From positions 1 to 64,000 of the forward strand of contig NZ_JACJQG010000016.1 of assembly GCF_014696435.1 (NCBI RefSeq): DNA of 64,000 bases, written 5' to 3'. The notes under the pieces were generated by a model. That model did no database searches. It worked only from the letters and a program-made list of their open reading frames with translations, and was not told where the DNA came from. The stretch comes from Calothrix anomala FACHB-343 (lineage in GTDB: Bacteria; Cyanobacteriota; Cyanobacteriia; Cyanobacteriales; Nostocaceae). This document shows positions 54,301-63,310 of this stretch, one piece after another (position 1 is the first letter of the stretch; each line of letters opens with the position of its first letter). Both the position numbers and the translations under genes were made by a program.

Positions 54301-56902
54301 TTGTAATATTCTCGGTTTGCAGTTGTGCGCCAACTACTTGTAATTCTATGGGGCGCACCTCCCCGATTTCCCTAGCTAAATCTTTAACTAATTGGTCAAT
54401 TAATTTAGGTTCTAAGCGAAAGCTACTATTCTCAGTTAAGCGCTGAATAATTGATTTTGCATCAGTAGGTGAGAAATTCCCCAACTTATACAAAACATTT
54501 TTGCTGAGAATATCATTACTAATTATCTGCATATTCGGCAGATCGTTGCATTCTAGTAAATAATGCAAGTAATCTATCCGCAAGGAGAGAATAACTTTTA
54601 CAGAGAGAACGTTAAAACATTCACCCAAGAACTCAAAAAATTCTCGTCTCTGTGCTGGTTCTGGGTAAGTGAAGAAAAATTCTTCAAACTGGTCGAAAAT
54701 TAAGACAGTGCGGAGGTTTTTAGCTTCCTTATCCCGCAATTGAGCCAGAAGCTTGAGGAAGGAGGGGGAAGAGGGGGACAAGGGGGACAAGGGGGACAGG
54801 GGAGAGTGGGGATTGTTGAGTAAAAAGCTGGGACTTTTCCCTTCCGAAGTCGAAGTATTGAGTAAAAAGCTCGAATTATCAGGTTCCGAACTCGAACTTT
54901 CCCCTTCTGAAGTCGAAGTATCGAGTAAAAAGCTCGAACTTTCCCCTTCCGAACTCGAAGTATCGAGTAAAAAGCTCGAATTGTCGTGTTCTAAACTCGA
55001 ACTATCATGTTCCGAACTCGAAGTATCAAGTAAAAAGCTCGAATTGTCATGTTCCGAACTCGAATTGTCGAGTAAAAAACCCAAACCCCCACCCCTTAAT
55101 TCCCCCTTCCCTTGTCCCCCTTGTCCTCCTTGTCCCCCTTGTCCCCCTTGTCCCTCATCCCCCAACAATCTCCCCAACTCCTCTTCCCAGTTGGTGTAAA
55201 AGCGCATGACAACAGGTAAGTTATCTTGAATACCGATGGCTTTCTGTTTCAAAGCTGGGACTAATCCCGCATGAATTAAGGAACTTTTCCCCACACCAGA
55301 TTGCCCATATATAACTATTAATTTATAATCAGGGCGACCGATGCGTTCTAATAAGCGTTCTACATCAAGTTGACGCCCAGATGCGGCGATTTCTGGAGCA
55401 ATATTTTCTTGTAAACTAGATGCTTGGACAGTTTCCCCAATTACTTGCTTAGTTGAACCTAAACGTCCCGCACCAATAAACGCCCGCAAGCCAAATTGTT
55501 GTTCAACTGAACGCTGTTGTTGTTTAACTTCGTAAGCTTTAAAATATTCTTGCTGGTCAAAATAGAGTTGCTGCAAATAATTGAGTATTTGGAGATAAAG
55601 CTTGAGGTCTTTTAAAGGATTAAGTTGTTTTTTGGCAACTTCTAAGCTACTAATTGCGTCTTGAATTTGCCCCAAGTGGTATTGAGAAAGCGCTAAAATA
55701 AATTGATAAAGACTAAAATCATTAGCATTAACTAAATTTTCTAGTTTTTCAGATAATAAGCCAGATTCCAGACTAGGAATATTTGCCCAAATTATCAGCG
55801 CTTGCTGAATAAAATCATTCGCTTCTTGCCAAGATTTTTGCACGAGAGCAACTTCCGCTAATAGGGCATAATCTTTAGCTAATTCTCGCGGTTGATTATT
55901 CGCCTCATGTATGTTTAAAGCTTGTTGGGCAAAGGTTTTTAACTGTTCTGCTAAGTTTTGGAATTGTTGCCAAATGCTGACATCACGGAGAATATTACCT
56001 AATTGTTCTATAGATTCGGCAATGATATTTTGATTTTGTGTTTGCGTGAGTAACTTTATATATTGTTCTAAATAATGCCCCACATTTCGCCAATCGGCGC
56101 GATGAATATCAAGACATTTAGCAGCTTTGAGGTAATAGCACAAAGTTAAATTACCAATTATCTTAATTTGTCGCTCTAAATTATTCCCTCGTTGCCAAAG
56201 TATAATAGCTTTTTGATAATGTTCTATGGCTAAATCTATTTGTTGATTTACCTGTTTAATCCAGCCCAATAATGAGGCGATATCAGCCTGAATTTCTAAA
56301 TTATTAAATTGAGCATCTGTAAATAAATCTCTTTGGGCGGCTGTAAGTTCCGCTTCTAATTTCAGATATTCAGCAAAATTAAAATTCAAGCGATTGTCAA
56401 ACCATTGATTAGCCGTTACTTGAACAAAATTAACTAAATCTTGTTTAGAGATAGTAAAGTTTCTGGTAATCGCCCAACTTTCTAAATCAGGCGCAATTTG
56501 CATTAATTGTTTGTGAACTTCATCGTTAATCCACAGCACCAAAGGAAAAGGAAAATGCTTGCGAAATTCTTCCCGTACTTGATTAGCAGAAGTTAACATC
56601 TGCGGTAAATCCCGCACTGAATCTAAACCCACAACCATTAAACAAGCCGGTAATTGTCCGCTAAATTCCTCGCGAATGGCGCTGTAAAGGGTTCTGTTGG
56701 TTTCTTGAACTACCAGAATGCTAATTTCGACGCGAGAGATGGCTTTTAATTGGTCGATCAGGCGATCGCGTAAATTACTATAATTGCACCGTGCCAAAAT
56801 TAGCTTAAACTGCCCTACAGAAGCTTCTATCGCCCAAGCTAGTTGTTGCAAAGTGCGATCGCTATTATCATGTATCTTTTCTGGTATCTGTTGATCGCTC
56901 AT
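51374..56902 (-). CDS. Giant TPR-STAND NTPase with 14 WD40 repeats
   Basis: 1842 aa from ATG at 56902 (MSDQQIPEKIHDNSD). Upstream in-frame codons (to 56977) translate repeat DNA and are excluded. Order: N-terminal domain of unclear fold (1-145, LILARCNYSNLRDRLIDQLK), TPR-like helices (200-465), P-loop NTPase with Walker A GQSGVGKSS (533-541) and Walker B VLIFDQFEE (733-741), a TM (about 1040-1060), then 14 WD40 repeats (about 1140-1770), enough for two seven-bladed propellers, and a short helical tail. A 132-residue low-complexity insert (583-714) separates Walker A from Walker B. Presumed signal-induced oligomerising ATPase of the STAND class. No fused effector enzyme is recognised. Confidence 0.92.
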   Translation of the reverse strand: MSDQQIPEKIHDNSDRTLQQLAWAIEASVGQFKLILARCNYSNLRDRLIDQLKAISRVEISILVVQETNRTLYSAIREEFSGQLPACLMVVGLDSVRDLPQMLTSANQVREEFRKHFPFPLVLWINDEVHKQLMQIAPDLESWAITRNFTISKQDLVNFVQVTANQWFDNRLNFNFAEYLKLEAELTAAQRDLFTDAQFNNLEIQADIASLLGWIKQVNQQIDLAIEHYQKAIILWQRGNNLERQIKIIGNLTLCYYLKAAKCLDIHRADWRNVGHYLEQYIKLLTQTQNQNIIAESIEQLGNILRDVSIWQQFQNLAEQLKTFAQQALNIHEANNQPRELAKDYALLAEVALVQKSWQEANDFIQQALIIWANIPSLESGLLSEKLENLVNANDFSLYQFILALSQYHLGQIQDAISSLEVAKKQLNPLKDLKLYLQILNYLQQLYFDQQEYFKAYEVKQQQRSVEQQFGLRAFIGAGRLGSTKQVIGETVQASSLQENIAPEIAASGRQLDVERLLERIGRPDYKLIVIYGQSGVGKSSLIHAGLVPALKQKAIGIQDNLPVVMRFYTNWEEELGRLLGDEGQGGQGGQGGQGGQGKGELRGGGLGFLLDNSSSEHDNSSFLLDTSSSEHDSSSLEHDNSSFLLDTSSSEGESSSFLLDTSTSEGESSSSEPDNSSFLLNTSTSEGKSPSFLLNNPHSPLSPLSPLSPSSPSFLKLLAQLRDKEAKNLRTVLIFDQFEEFFFTYPEPAQRREFFEFLGECFNVLSVKVILSLRIDYLHYLLECNDLPNMQIISNDILSKNVLYKLGNFSPTDAKSIIQRLTENSSFRLEPKLIDQLVKDLAREIGEVRPIELQVVGAQLQTENITTLAEYRRRGTKEQLVEHYLDEVVRDCGGENQQLADLLLYLLTDEKGTRPLRTLIELERDLKVLVKENRQIRQQKNRRLRFRGRKKITQETTSLKPELPLSEKLELVLAIFVKSGLVVLLKENPGDRYQLVHDYLAGFIRQQQEPKLKELMAELDKERTQRQLGEEKLNLLLKRALIGSVFTGLVFAGLAAGIWRWAIEAEAQRRQAEINEISSLTNSSNAFSASGQTRDAILEALKAVTRLHKLNQPPATTQMRVIGRLREAVYLQPQNKFQQLQTLTSHHQGVRSVAFSSDGKLLASGSNDNSIKIWDVTTAKLLQSISQSDEVNTVTFSNDGKLLAAGSNDNSIKIWDVTSGKLLKTFNGHSKLVNSVSFSPDGKLLASASDDNSIKIWDVTTGKLLRTLTGHQNWVMTVTFSSDGKILASGSNDKSIKIWDVNSGKVLQTLSSHRDSVTSVAFSSDDKKLASGSSDRTVKLWNLTTSKVIQNFSSHSDRVNAIAFSSDNQQIVSGSQDKTVKIWDVTNGKVLQTLGGHRNSVNSVALSRDGKKLASASDDSNIKLWDLTIGKVIDTLPSAAYPENGHSIWVNAIAFSRDGKQIVSGGWDKTVKIWDVTTGKVLQTLIGHNELVNSVAFSPDGTKSASGSDDNTVKIWDVTTGKLLHTLVTPADNNKNQKNQINSVAFSPDGKLLASGSSNHTIKIWDVSTGKMLRTFQGFFVYLRSGHRDAVNSVSFSPDGKQLASGSSDNTIKLWDIATGQVLQTLNLPSNPHNINSDSINSVSFSPDGKQLASGSSNNTIKIWDIATGQVLQTLIGHTNWVRSVAFSFDGKQLVSGSDDSTIKLWDVATGQLLKTLTSGYSDSLNSVSFSPDGKHIASASSDNKIIIWNFNLEELVKDGCSLIDNYLILHPETLAELELCQTQLLRVQAATVLVNQGEKLAPMGDINGAVTKFRQAQQWDENLKFDPKSKAEDLAGKGNN
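54761..55156 (-). repeat. Low-complexity repeat insertion within the NTPase domain
   Basis: Encodes GQGGQGGQGGQGKG, then FLLDNSSSEHDNSS-type units (about ten, related to TCGAACT...GAGTAAAAAGCTCGA at DNA level), then PHSPLSPLSPLSPSSPS. The outer parts are CCCTTGTCC/GGACAAGGG nonamer repeats as in nearby intergenic DNA. The reading frame is kept open throughout. Confidence 0.85.
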
Positions 56903-57193
56903 ATATTCAGGGACAAGGGGGACAAGGAAGACAAGGAGGACTATTGTACAGACGCGATGAATCGCGTCTCTGACCAATGACTAAATTAATAATTATTTAC
57001 CCTTGATATATATCTTTAGATATATTGTAAAAAATCAATTTCTTTATATCATAAATAATTGCGATCGCTCTGAAGATACAGAAACCAGTAAAAATAAAAC
57101 TCTCTTAAATTTAACCAGAGGATAATAAGTTATAAATAGTAAGAGTGTTATCTTCAAAGCCAGGTCATTTACTCAATTTTTGAGGAAAAATCT
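56903..57193. other. Divergent intergenic region between WD40 gene and fbaB
   Basis: Contains GGGACAAGG units and an ACGCGATGAATCGCGTCT palindrome close to the WD40 start, then AT-rich sequence carrying the fbaB promoter. No gene seen. Confidence 0.5.
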
Positions 57194-58276
57194 ATGACTG
57201 CAACGCTCTTAGCAGGTGGTTCCATTGAGTCTTATTTAGGTGCAGAAGCAGAAGACCTGCTGACATACAAAGCCAAGGTGACTCAAGATTTGTTACATTT
57301 ACCAGGGCGAGACTTTATTGATAGAGTTTGGTTAAATAGCGATCGCAATCCCCAAGTGTTGCGCAATCTCCAACAAATTCATGCTACTGGTCGTCTAGCA
57401 TATACTGGTTATCTCTCCATTCTCCCCGTAGACCAAGGAATTGAGCATTCCGCCGGTGCATCTTTTTCTCCTAATCCTATCTATTTTGACCCAGAAAATA
57501 TTATCAGGTTAGCAATAGCTGGTGGTTGTAATGCAGTGGCGACAACGTTGGGAGTATTGGGCAGTGTTTCCCGCAAATATGCTCACAAAATCCCCTTTAT
57601 CGTCAAATTAAATCACAACGAATTGTTAACTTTTCCTAATCAATTTGACCAAATCTTATTTGCTGATGTCGAACAAGCTTGGAATTTAGGCGCAGCAGCC
57701 GTAGGCGCGACAATTTATTTTGGTTCCGAACAGTCTACCAGACAAATTCAAGAAATTAGCCAAGCTTTTAAATATGCCCATGAATTAGGCTTGGTAACTA
57801 TTCTGTGGTGCTATCTCAGAAATAGTGCTTTTAAACAAGATAAAGACTATCATCTTGCAGCCGACCTTACCGGACAAGCTAATCATTTAGGTGTTACCAT
57901 CGAAGCCGACATTATTAAACAGAAGTTACCAGAAAATAATAATGGTTACGGTGCTATAAACAAAGCCACTGGCGAATCTTACGGTAAAACTAACGAACGA
58001 ATTTACACCGATTTAACCACAGATCATCCCATTGATTTAACTCGTTATCAAGTACTCAATTGCTATTGCGGACGCGCCGGATTAATTAATTCTGGTGGCG
58101 CTTCTGGTAAAAATGATTTTGCAGAAGCAGTGCGTACAGCCGTAATTAATAAACGCGCTGGCGGTACGGGATTAATTTCTGGGCGCAAGGCGTTTCAACG
58201 TCCTTTTGAGGAAGGTGTGAAACTGTTCCATGCAATTCAGGATGTTTATTTATCGCCAGATGTGACGATAGCTTAA
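57194..58276 (+). CDS. fbaB: Class I fructose-bisphosphate aldolase (DhnA type)
   Basis: 360 aa; cleaves fructose-1,6-bisphosphate through a Schiff-base lysine, serving glycolysis, gluconeogenesis and the Calvin cycle. Strong resemblance to E. coli Fba[79 protein letters not shown] and [19 protein letters not shown]. Length matches the family. GAGG 9 nt before ATG at 57194. A hairpin terminator follows. Confidence 0.95.
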   Translation: MTATLLAGGSIESYLGAEAEDLLTYKAKVTQDLLHLPGRDFIDRVWLNSDRNPQVLRNLQQIHATGRLAYTGYLSILPVDQGIEHSAGASFSPNPIYFDPENIIRLAIAGGCNAVATTLGVLGSVSRKYAHKIPFIVKLNHNELLTFPNQFDQILFADVEQAWNLGAAAVGATIYFGSEQSTRQIQEISQAFKYAHELGLVTILWCYLRNSAFKQDKDYHLAADLTGQANHLGVTIEADIIKQKLPENNNGYGAINKATGESYGKTNERIYTDLTTDHPIDLTRYQVLNCYCGRAGLINSGGASGKNDFAEAVRTAVINKRAGGTGLISGRKAFQRPFEEGVKLFHAIQDVYLSPDVTIA

Positions 58277-58285
58277 TTGTTGGTT

Positions 58286-58322
58286 ATTTGTCATTGGTCA
58301 TTTGTCATTGGTCATTGGTCAG
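58286..58322. repeat. GTCATTG/GTCATTT heptamer repeats
   Basis: Five 7-bp units after the fbaB stop. Confidence 0.75.
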
Positions 58323-58335
58323 GGGTTTAAATAAT

Positions 58336-58370
58336 AAGGTGGGCGATTCGTCCACCTTTATTTTATTAAC
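58336..58370 (+). terminator. Rho-independent terminator of fbaB
   Basis: Stem AAGGTGG/CCACCTT with a GCGATTCGT-type loop, followed by TATTTTATT; about 60 bp after the stop. Confidence 0.75.
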
Positions 58371-58387
58371 TGGCTCCCAGCAAATGA

Positions 58388-58576
58388 TTAGCCATTTAAC
58401 TTAATTACACCTTGATTCACTAAATTTTCCAGTTGAGAATTATCCTGTATTTGTGCGCGGACTAATCTTATCTGCTCGTGGCTGAGAATATGTAGCCCTG
58501 GGCGGATAATATAATCTTTGAGGGTGACACTTGGCGGCTGCTGGCTGTCTGTGCGATTGTAAGTAATGGAAGGCAT
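58388..58576 (-). CDS. Small protein of unknown function
   Basis: 62 aa from ATG at 58576: MPSITYNRTDSQQPPSVTLK, then PGLHILSHEQIRLVRAQIQD and ENLVNQGVIKLNG. The frame extends upstream to a TTG at 58654, but no Shine-Dalgarno is evident for either start. It has a gene-like composition with a helical, amphipathic C-terminal half. Not recognised. Confidence 0.5.
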   Translation of the reverse strand: MPSITYNRTDSQQPPSVTLKDYIIRPGLHILSHEQIRLVRAQIQDNSQLENLVNQGVIKLNG

Positions 58577-58810
58577 ATTTGCACTAAGTAGTAGAGAACT
58601 AAGGCAATCGGAATATTTCACTGTTACCCCTACAGCTTGACACAGCTTTTTCAACCAGAGGAATTTCTCAGATTAAGACTAGTAAAGTGTTCAACGAGCA
58701 ACAAATTAACTGCTACTCATTGATTGGTAGCGGTGGACAGGTTTATTGGTAAGCTGAGATTGTGTTGATATCCGAAAATCTCGAAGTAATTGCGATCGCT
58801 ACCACAATAA

Positions 58811-59638
58811 ATGAACAGGCAGAGTATTAGCGCGACTATGCAAAAACTCCTTTTTAACGAAAGAGGTAGCTTGAGAGCGCAAGCCCTATTCCTTGGTAAG
58901 AAAATTAACTTACAATCATTGGATAATTACGTTTGCTTGGCGACTATGCCATTAATGGTTTCAGTAGGCGAACATGGCTGTGCGGTACTGTTGAGCTATG
59001 GTGCAGTTGTCTTATTTAACCTTGAGCCTGTAGAAAAGATAGACTTCTTGACTAAACTATCCTCTCAAGTTATTGACGCTTTTGCTAACCCAGAAACAGA
59101 AGAGGTAGAAATTCAACTCAAACTGGCTGAAAGTGAGAGAGTTAAGGAAGGAAAAATTTTACTCCATGATTTTAATGTAGAACGCTTGCAAATCGTGGCT
59201 GATATTCTCGCTAAAAGTGTTGTACTGTCTCATTATGAAACTAGCCTAGCTACTGTATTCGATCAAATTGAACCGTTTGCTGCTAGTCTTCAGAGTGAAC
59301 ATAGAAGTAAACGCCAAAGTCGGGAATTACTGCGTCAACTCGGTACTACGTTATTAGTTCAACATAAAATTGTGGGACGAGTAGAGATAATTGATAAGCC
59401 AGAGTTACTGTGGGAATCTCCACAACTAGAAAATTTATATTTGCGCTTAGAAGATGAATACGAAATTCGTGAGCGTCACCATGCTTTAGAACGGAAATTA
59501 GAGCTAATTTCCCAAACTGCACAAACAGTTCTGGAGTTCATGCAGCATAGCAGTAGTCAACGAGTAGAGTGGTATGTGGTAATTCTCATTGTGGTGGAGA
59601 TTTTGCTGTCACTATATGACATAATTTTTAAAGGCTAA
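58811..59638 (+). CDS. RMD1/YagE (DUF155) family protein
   Basis: 275 aa. SLRAQALFLGKKINLQSLDN, YGAVVLFNL and VVLSHYETSLATVFDQIEPF are family blocks; RLEDEYEIRERHHALERKLE begins the coiled-coil, and the C-terminal TM (about 250-271) anchors the protein. Yeast Rmd1 and relatives act in mitochondrial or sporulation contexts; bacterial function is unknown. ATG at 58811. Confidence 0.9.
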   Translation: MNRQSISATMQKLLFNERGSLRAQALFLGKKINLQSLDNYVCLATMPLMVSVGEHGCAVLLSYGAVVLFNLEPVEKIDFLTKLSSQVIDAFANPETEEVEIQLKLAESERVKEGKILLHDFNVERLQIVADILAKSVVLSHYETSLATVFDQIEPFAASLQSEHRSKRQSRELLRQLGTTLLVQHKIVGRVEIIDKPELLWESPQLENLYLRLEDEYEIRERHHALERKLELISQTAQTVLEFMQHSSSQRVEWYVVILIVVEILLSLYDIIFKG

Positions 59639-59942
59639 AGTATCACCTAAAGGTTGTGATGCGCTGCGGTTCGATTCGATTCAAAATTGTTTGTGATATG
59701 TGAATTGTCGCGAAGAAGGGCGGGGTTTCCCATTGGTGTCAACTTAAGCTCAAAACTTTTCTCTATCTCGTTTCCAGCCTCCGGCTGGAAATGCGTATTG
59801 CGAGGCTCTGCCTCGTCTTCTGAATAAATTGAGGCAGAGCCTCAGGATCATCGCTCCCACGCAGAGCATGGGAGCCAGTTAGGATAAGGGTTTCGCGTTA
59901 AGTTGACACCAATGGGGGAAACCCCGCCCCTACGGGTTGCAA
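59639..59942. other. Convergent intergenic region dominated by a MITE-like element
   Basis: Nearly all of 59717-59935 is the inverted-repeat element; nothing else seen. Confidence 0.6.
59717..59935. mobile_element. MITE-like element with ~30-bp terminal inverted repeats
   Basis: The left end AGGGCGGGGTTTCCC plus ATTGGTGTCAACTTAA (59732-59747) is matched by the right end TTAAGTTGACACCAAT (59898-59913) plus GGGGGAAACCCCGCCC; the inner 16 bp are perfect and the outer part has a 2-bp insertion. Inside are two smaller hairpins: CCAGCCTCCGGCTGG and GAGGCTCTGCCTC / GAGGCAGAGCCTC. No coding capacity. Confidence 0.75.
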
Positions 59943-61553
59943 TTAACCGCCGAAAACTTTCTTTTCAAAACCTACCCATTCTTTTGCACGTAATAGATAT
60001 TTTTGAATTTTACCTGTGCTGGTTTTGGGTAAATTTGTAAATTCAATCTTTGTCGGACATTTAAATCCTGCTATGTGCTGGCGACAAAATTGAATTAATT
60101 CTTGTTCTGTAATTTCCACTCCCTCTTTTAAGGTGACAAACGCTTTGGGAACTTCGCCGCGTTTGGGATGGGGTATAGCAATTACTGCACACTCTAACAC
60201 GGCTTCATGGCGATAGAGACATTGTTCAACTTCAATACTAGAGACATTTTCGCCGCTAGTAATGATGATATCTTTCATGCGATCGCGAATTTCAATATAA
60301 CCGTCAGGATGCATCACCGCTAAATCCCCGCTATGAAACCATCCGCCTCTAAATGCCCTTTCTGTGGCTTCTGCATCGTTATAATAGCCTGTCATCACCA
60401 TATTTCCTTGCATCACCACCTCCCCCATTGTTTGTCCATCTGCGGGGACATCATGCATATTTGCATCGACTACTCGCAAGCCATCCGCACCTATATAAGG
60501 TACGCCTTGACGCGCTAAAAGTTTGGCTTTTTCCGTAATATCTAAATCTTGCCAATCTGCTTGATATTCACCCACGGTATAAGGGCCATAAACTTCTGTT
60601 AAACCGTAAACATGGATAATCTTGGCACCAATTTCGCTAATTTTAGCAATTAATGTGGGTGAAGGTGGTGCGCCTGCTGTGGTGATGGTGAGAGGTGTTT
60701 TTAATAATGGCGGACAATCGCGATTATTTAATAGCGAAATTAAAATTACAGGTGCAGCATTTAAATGTGTGACGCCTTCTTGTTGAATTAATTTCCAGAC
60801 ATGGCTTGGGTTAAATTTCCGCAAACAAATATGAGTACCACCAATAGCAGTTACCGCCCAAGTAAAACACCAACCATTGCAGTGAAACATCGGTAAAGTC
60901 CAGAGATAAACTGAGTCTGGTGTTAATGTAGTTTCAATAATTTCGCCTAAAGAATTAATATATGCGCCTCGGTGAGAATACATGACGCCTTTGGGTTTAC
61001 CAGAAGTACCGCTAGTATAATTAATCGAGATTGTTTCCATTTCATCAGTAATTACCCAAGATACAGGCTCAGGATTACCAGTTTGCAGAAAGGCTTCATA
61101 ATCCTCACCCTCCAAAGGTGCGAATTCGGCTATATCGCTGATATTAATGATATGTTTTACCGTCTCTAAACTATCTTGAATTGGTCGAATAATATTAGCT
61201 AACTCTGTATCGACAAACAAAAATTTAGCCCCGCAATCATTCAAAATATAGGCAACTTCTTGAGGCGCTAATCGAGTATTAATAGCTACTAAAACGCCAC
61301 CAGCCAAAGGTACAGCAAAATGGGCTTCTAGCATGGGGGGAGTATTGAAACAAAAAAAGGCGACGCGATCGCCTTTTTCTAATCCACTATGACGCAACCC
61401 TGAGGCTAGACAATTTATCCTAGCTGTAAATTCGCCGTAAGTGAAGCGTTTTTGTTGATATATAATCGCGACTTTATGACTATATACTTTAGCATTACGT
61501 TGAATAAAGGTTAACGGAGTAAGAAGGCTGCGATAAACTAATTCAGGGTTCAT
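59943..61553 (-). CDS. AMP-forming acyl-CoA synthetase (AlkK/medium-to-long-chain type)
   Basis: 536 aa ANL-superfamily enzyme. P-loop YTSGTSGKPKG (179-189), VYGLTEVYGP adenylate motif, GWFHSGDLAVMHPDG, hinge DRMKDIIITSGENVSS, and catalytic K515 in KTSTGKIQ. Activates a carboxylic acid to acyl-AMP then acyl-CoA. The layout fits AlkK-like medium/long-chain fatty acyl-CoA ligases; aromatic acids are also possible. ATG at 61553; single gene. Confidence 0.92.
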   Translation of the reverse strand: MNPELVYRSLLTPLTFIQRNAKVYSHKVAIIYQQKRFTYGEFTARINCLASGLRHSGLEKGDRVAFFCFNTPPMLEAHFAVPLAGGVLVAINTRLAPQEVAYILNDCGAKFLFVDTELANIIRPIQDSLETVKHIINISDIAEFAPLEGEDYEAFLQTGNPEPVSWVITDEMETISINYTSGTSGKPKGVMYSHRGAYINSLGEIIETTLTPDSVYLWTLPMFHCNGWCFTWAVTAIGGTHICLRKFNPSHVWKLIQQEGVTHLNAAPVILISLLNNRDCPPLLKTPLTITTAGAPPSPTLIAKISEIGAKIIHVYGLTEVYGPYTVGEYQADWQDLDITEKAKLLARQGVPYIGADGLRVVDANMHDVPADGQTMGEVVMQGNMVMTGYYNDAEATERAFRGGWFHSGDLAVMHPDGYIEIRDRMKDIIITSGENVSSIEVEQCLYRHEAVLECAVIAIPHPKRGEVPKAFVTLKEGVEITEQELIQFCRQHIAGFKCPTKIEFTNLPKTSTGKIQKYLLRAKEWVGFEKKVFGG

Positions 61554-61680
61554 GGCTAATGCTAATTGTGAGGATTCACAAGCAGCATATCATTTGTTAA
61601 GTCGGTAGGAGTAATTAAAGATAACTAGCTAGGGCTGTCATTTGTCATTTGTCATTGGTAAGATTTTTAGTACATACTGA

Positions 61681-62349
61681 CTATCGAACATTTCTTACCA
61701 GAAAATCTGCTTGTCCGCAGCTTTTTTTAGATCTGTTGAGAATTTCTTGGCTACAAATACCTGGTTTACCGTCCTTAGAATAGCAGAAGAAAACTTCTTG
61801 TAAAAATCTGCCAGAACCAGAACAGTATGGAGCGATACTATTAGCATTTAATTCTGGATTAGCGTTGACAAACAAATTTTTTAGTCCTTGAATTGTAGTA
61901 CGAAAAGGTTTAGCAGGACGGTTATAAGCTGGGGGAATAGCCACAGAATTTTTTAACTGTTTAGATAATGCTAAATATTCTGCAGGCGTTTTCCCAGAAC
62001 AAGTACCATGTTTTTCCCATTCATGGCTGTAAAGCTTATCGCTAGGGAATAAACCCGGAAATTGCTGTTTTACTGTTGCAGGTAATTTTTCTCCTGTACA
62101 ATTAGCCGGATAACCTTTTTGATACTGAGGCCAAAGTCCATGTAAGACAAAACCGAGTTTCTTACCGGCTTTGCATTGCTGTGGATCGCGATCGCTATTT
62201 TTGGCACAATAATCAGGCGACCAAGATAAAGTTAATACGTAAAAGTCAAACTGTCCAGGAGTTCCGCGATTTTGGGCGCTAACGGCGTTAGGTACCGCCA
62301 AGCTGGTAATTACTAGAGAAGATGCAACCAGGATGTTCTTCAACTGCAT
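61681..62349 (-). CDS. Secreted ribonuclease T2
   Basis: 222 aa. Signal peptide (MQLKNILVASSLVITSLAVP, cleavage near VSA). The active site is intact: H70 in CAS I (FVLHGLWPQ), and E110/H114 in CAS II (SHEWEKHGTC). Disulfide cysteines are visible (C48, C59, C84, C117). Endonuclease cleaving single-stranded RNA to 2',3'-cyclic phosphates, in the periplasm or outside. Divergent from the CAP-domain gene. Confidence 0.95.
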   Translation of the reverse strand: MQLKNILVASSLVITSLAVPNAVSAQNRGTPGQFDFYVLTLSWSPDYCAKNSDRDPQQCKAGKKLGFVLHGLWPQYQKGYPANCTGEKLPATVKQQFPGLFPSDKLYSHEWEKHGTCSGKTPAEYLALSKQLKNSVAIPPAYNRPAKPFRTTIQGLKNLFVNANPELNANSIAPYCSGSGRFLQEVFFCYSKDGKPGICSQEILNRSKKSCGQADFLVRNVR

Positions 62350-62592
62350 ATCAGGCGTCAGTATTTGGTGTAATGTAATTTACGCCATCTACCTTAACTC
62401 AGTTGCGTAAAAATTGGAAAAATATAAAATTATTGCAAAATTTTCCTTGCCAGTATTCATCAAGACACTTTTTCTGGCAAAATGCATTTTAGGCATTGGT
62501 ATTAATATTGCTCAGGGTTTGCGAAATTAAACCGCACACAACTGTAGCATCTACTAAATTTTCTATGCACCCCTAAAGCTTGGATAACTCAA

Positions 62593-63255
62593 ATGAGGAC
62601 AGAACGCAAAGTTAATATTTGGTGGCGATACGTTCTCTTATTTACGGCGCTTTTAATTTACAGCCCGACTTTTCATTTTGTTAGCCAGGCTTTACGAGGA
62701 CATCCACTCGATATTAACTATTTTGCTAGCGAACTTTCTCCCAAGAAAATTTTTTCTGGTGGTTTGGATAATGGCGATGGTGGTGCAGACTGGAAAATAG
62801 GCAAACCAAAAGCTACAATCTGGAATGCAGAACAGTTGCGTTCTCTACCAGAAATTAGAACTTTTGCTTTAGATTTAGTAAACCGCGATCGCAATTTAAA
62901 TAGTTTGTCAGCTTTAAAGGAAGATCCTCTACTTTCTTTAGCCGCGCAACTTCATGCAGAGGATATGCTCAAGCGCAATTATTTCGATCATACCTCTCCT
63001 GAAGGTATGCGTCCGCGCGATCGCTATCTTGCATTAGGTGGTAATCGCCGGGTTGGGGTTGGCGAAAATATTGTCAAAGGAAAAACCCAAGGTTTTGGTT
63101 TAACCTACGGAGAAGCCGAAAAGTTTCAACGGGGTTGGATGTATAGTAATGGACACCGGGAAAACCTTCTGACAGTTGAATACAGCAAATTTGGTTATGG
63201 AATTGCCACTGGCTTAGATGGCAGAATTTATGCAGTGCAAATGTTTGCTGATTGA
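62593..63255 (+). CDS. CAP-domain (SCP/PR-1-like) protein
   Basis: 220 aa. One N-terminal TM or signal anchor (about 11-30: WRYVLLFTALLIYSPTFHF). The CAP domain (about 88-220) shows LVNRDRNLNSL, AAQLHAEDMLKRNYFDHTSP, GENIVKG, HRENLLTVEYSKFGYGIAT, with H/E residues of the usual CAP cavity. Extracytoplasmic, role in cyanobacteria unknown. ATG at 62593, sharing a 243-bp intergenic region with RNase T2. Confidence 0.9.
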   Translation: MRTERKVNIWWRYVLLFTALLIYSPTFHFVSQALRGHPLDINYFASELSPKKIFSGGLDNGDGGADWKIGKPKATIWNAEQLRSLPEIRTFALDLVNRDRNLNSLSALKEDPLLSLAAQLHAEDMLKRNYFDHTSPEGMRPRDRYLALGGNRRVGVGENIVKGKTQGFGLTYGEAEKFQRGWMYSNGHRENLLTVEYSKFGYGIATGLDGRIYAVQMFAD

Positions 63256-63310
63256 CTTTCGGTAGTGAGTACCAAAGTACTCACTACAAACCTTTGATTA
63301 TTGATATTAG

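Noticed and set aside
54753-55199. 148-codon plus-strand frame of Ser/Glu/Leu repeats
   Set aside because: Antisense shadow of the low-complexity insertion in the giant STAND gene.
56903-56977. Upstream extension of the giant WD40 protein
   Set aside because: The 25 extra residues translate GGACAAGG repeats and a palindrome; the ATG at 56902 gives the natural N-terminus.
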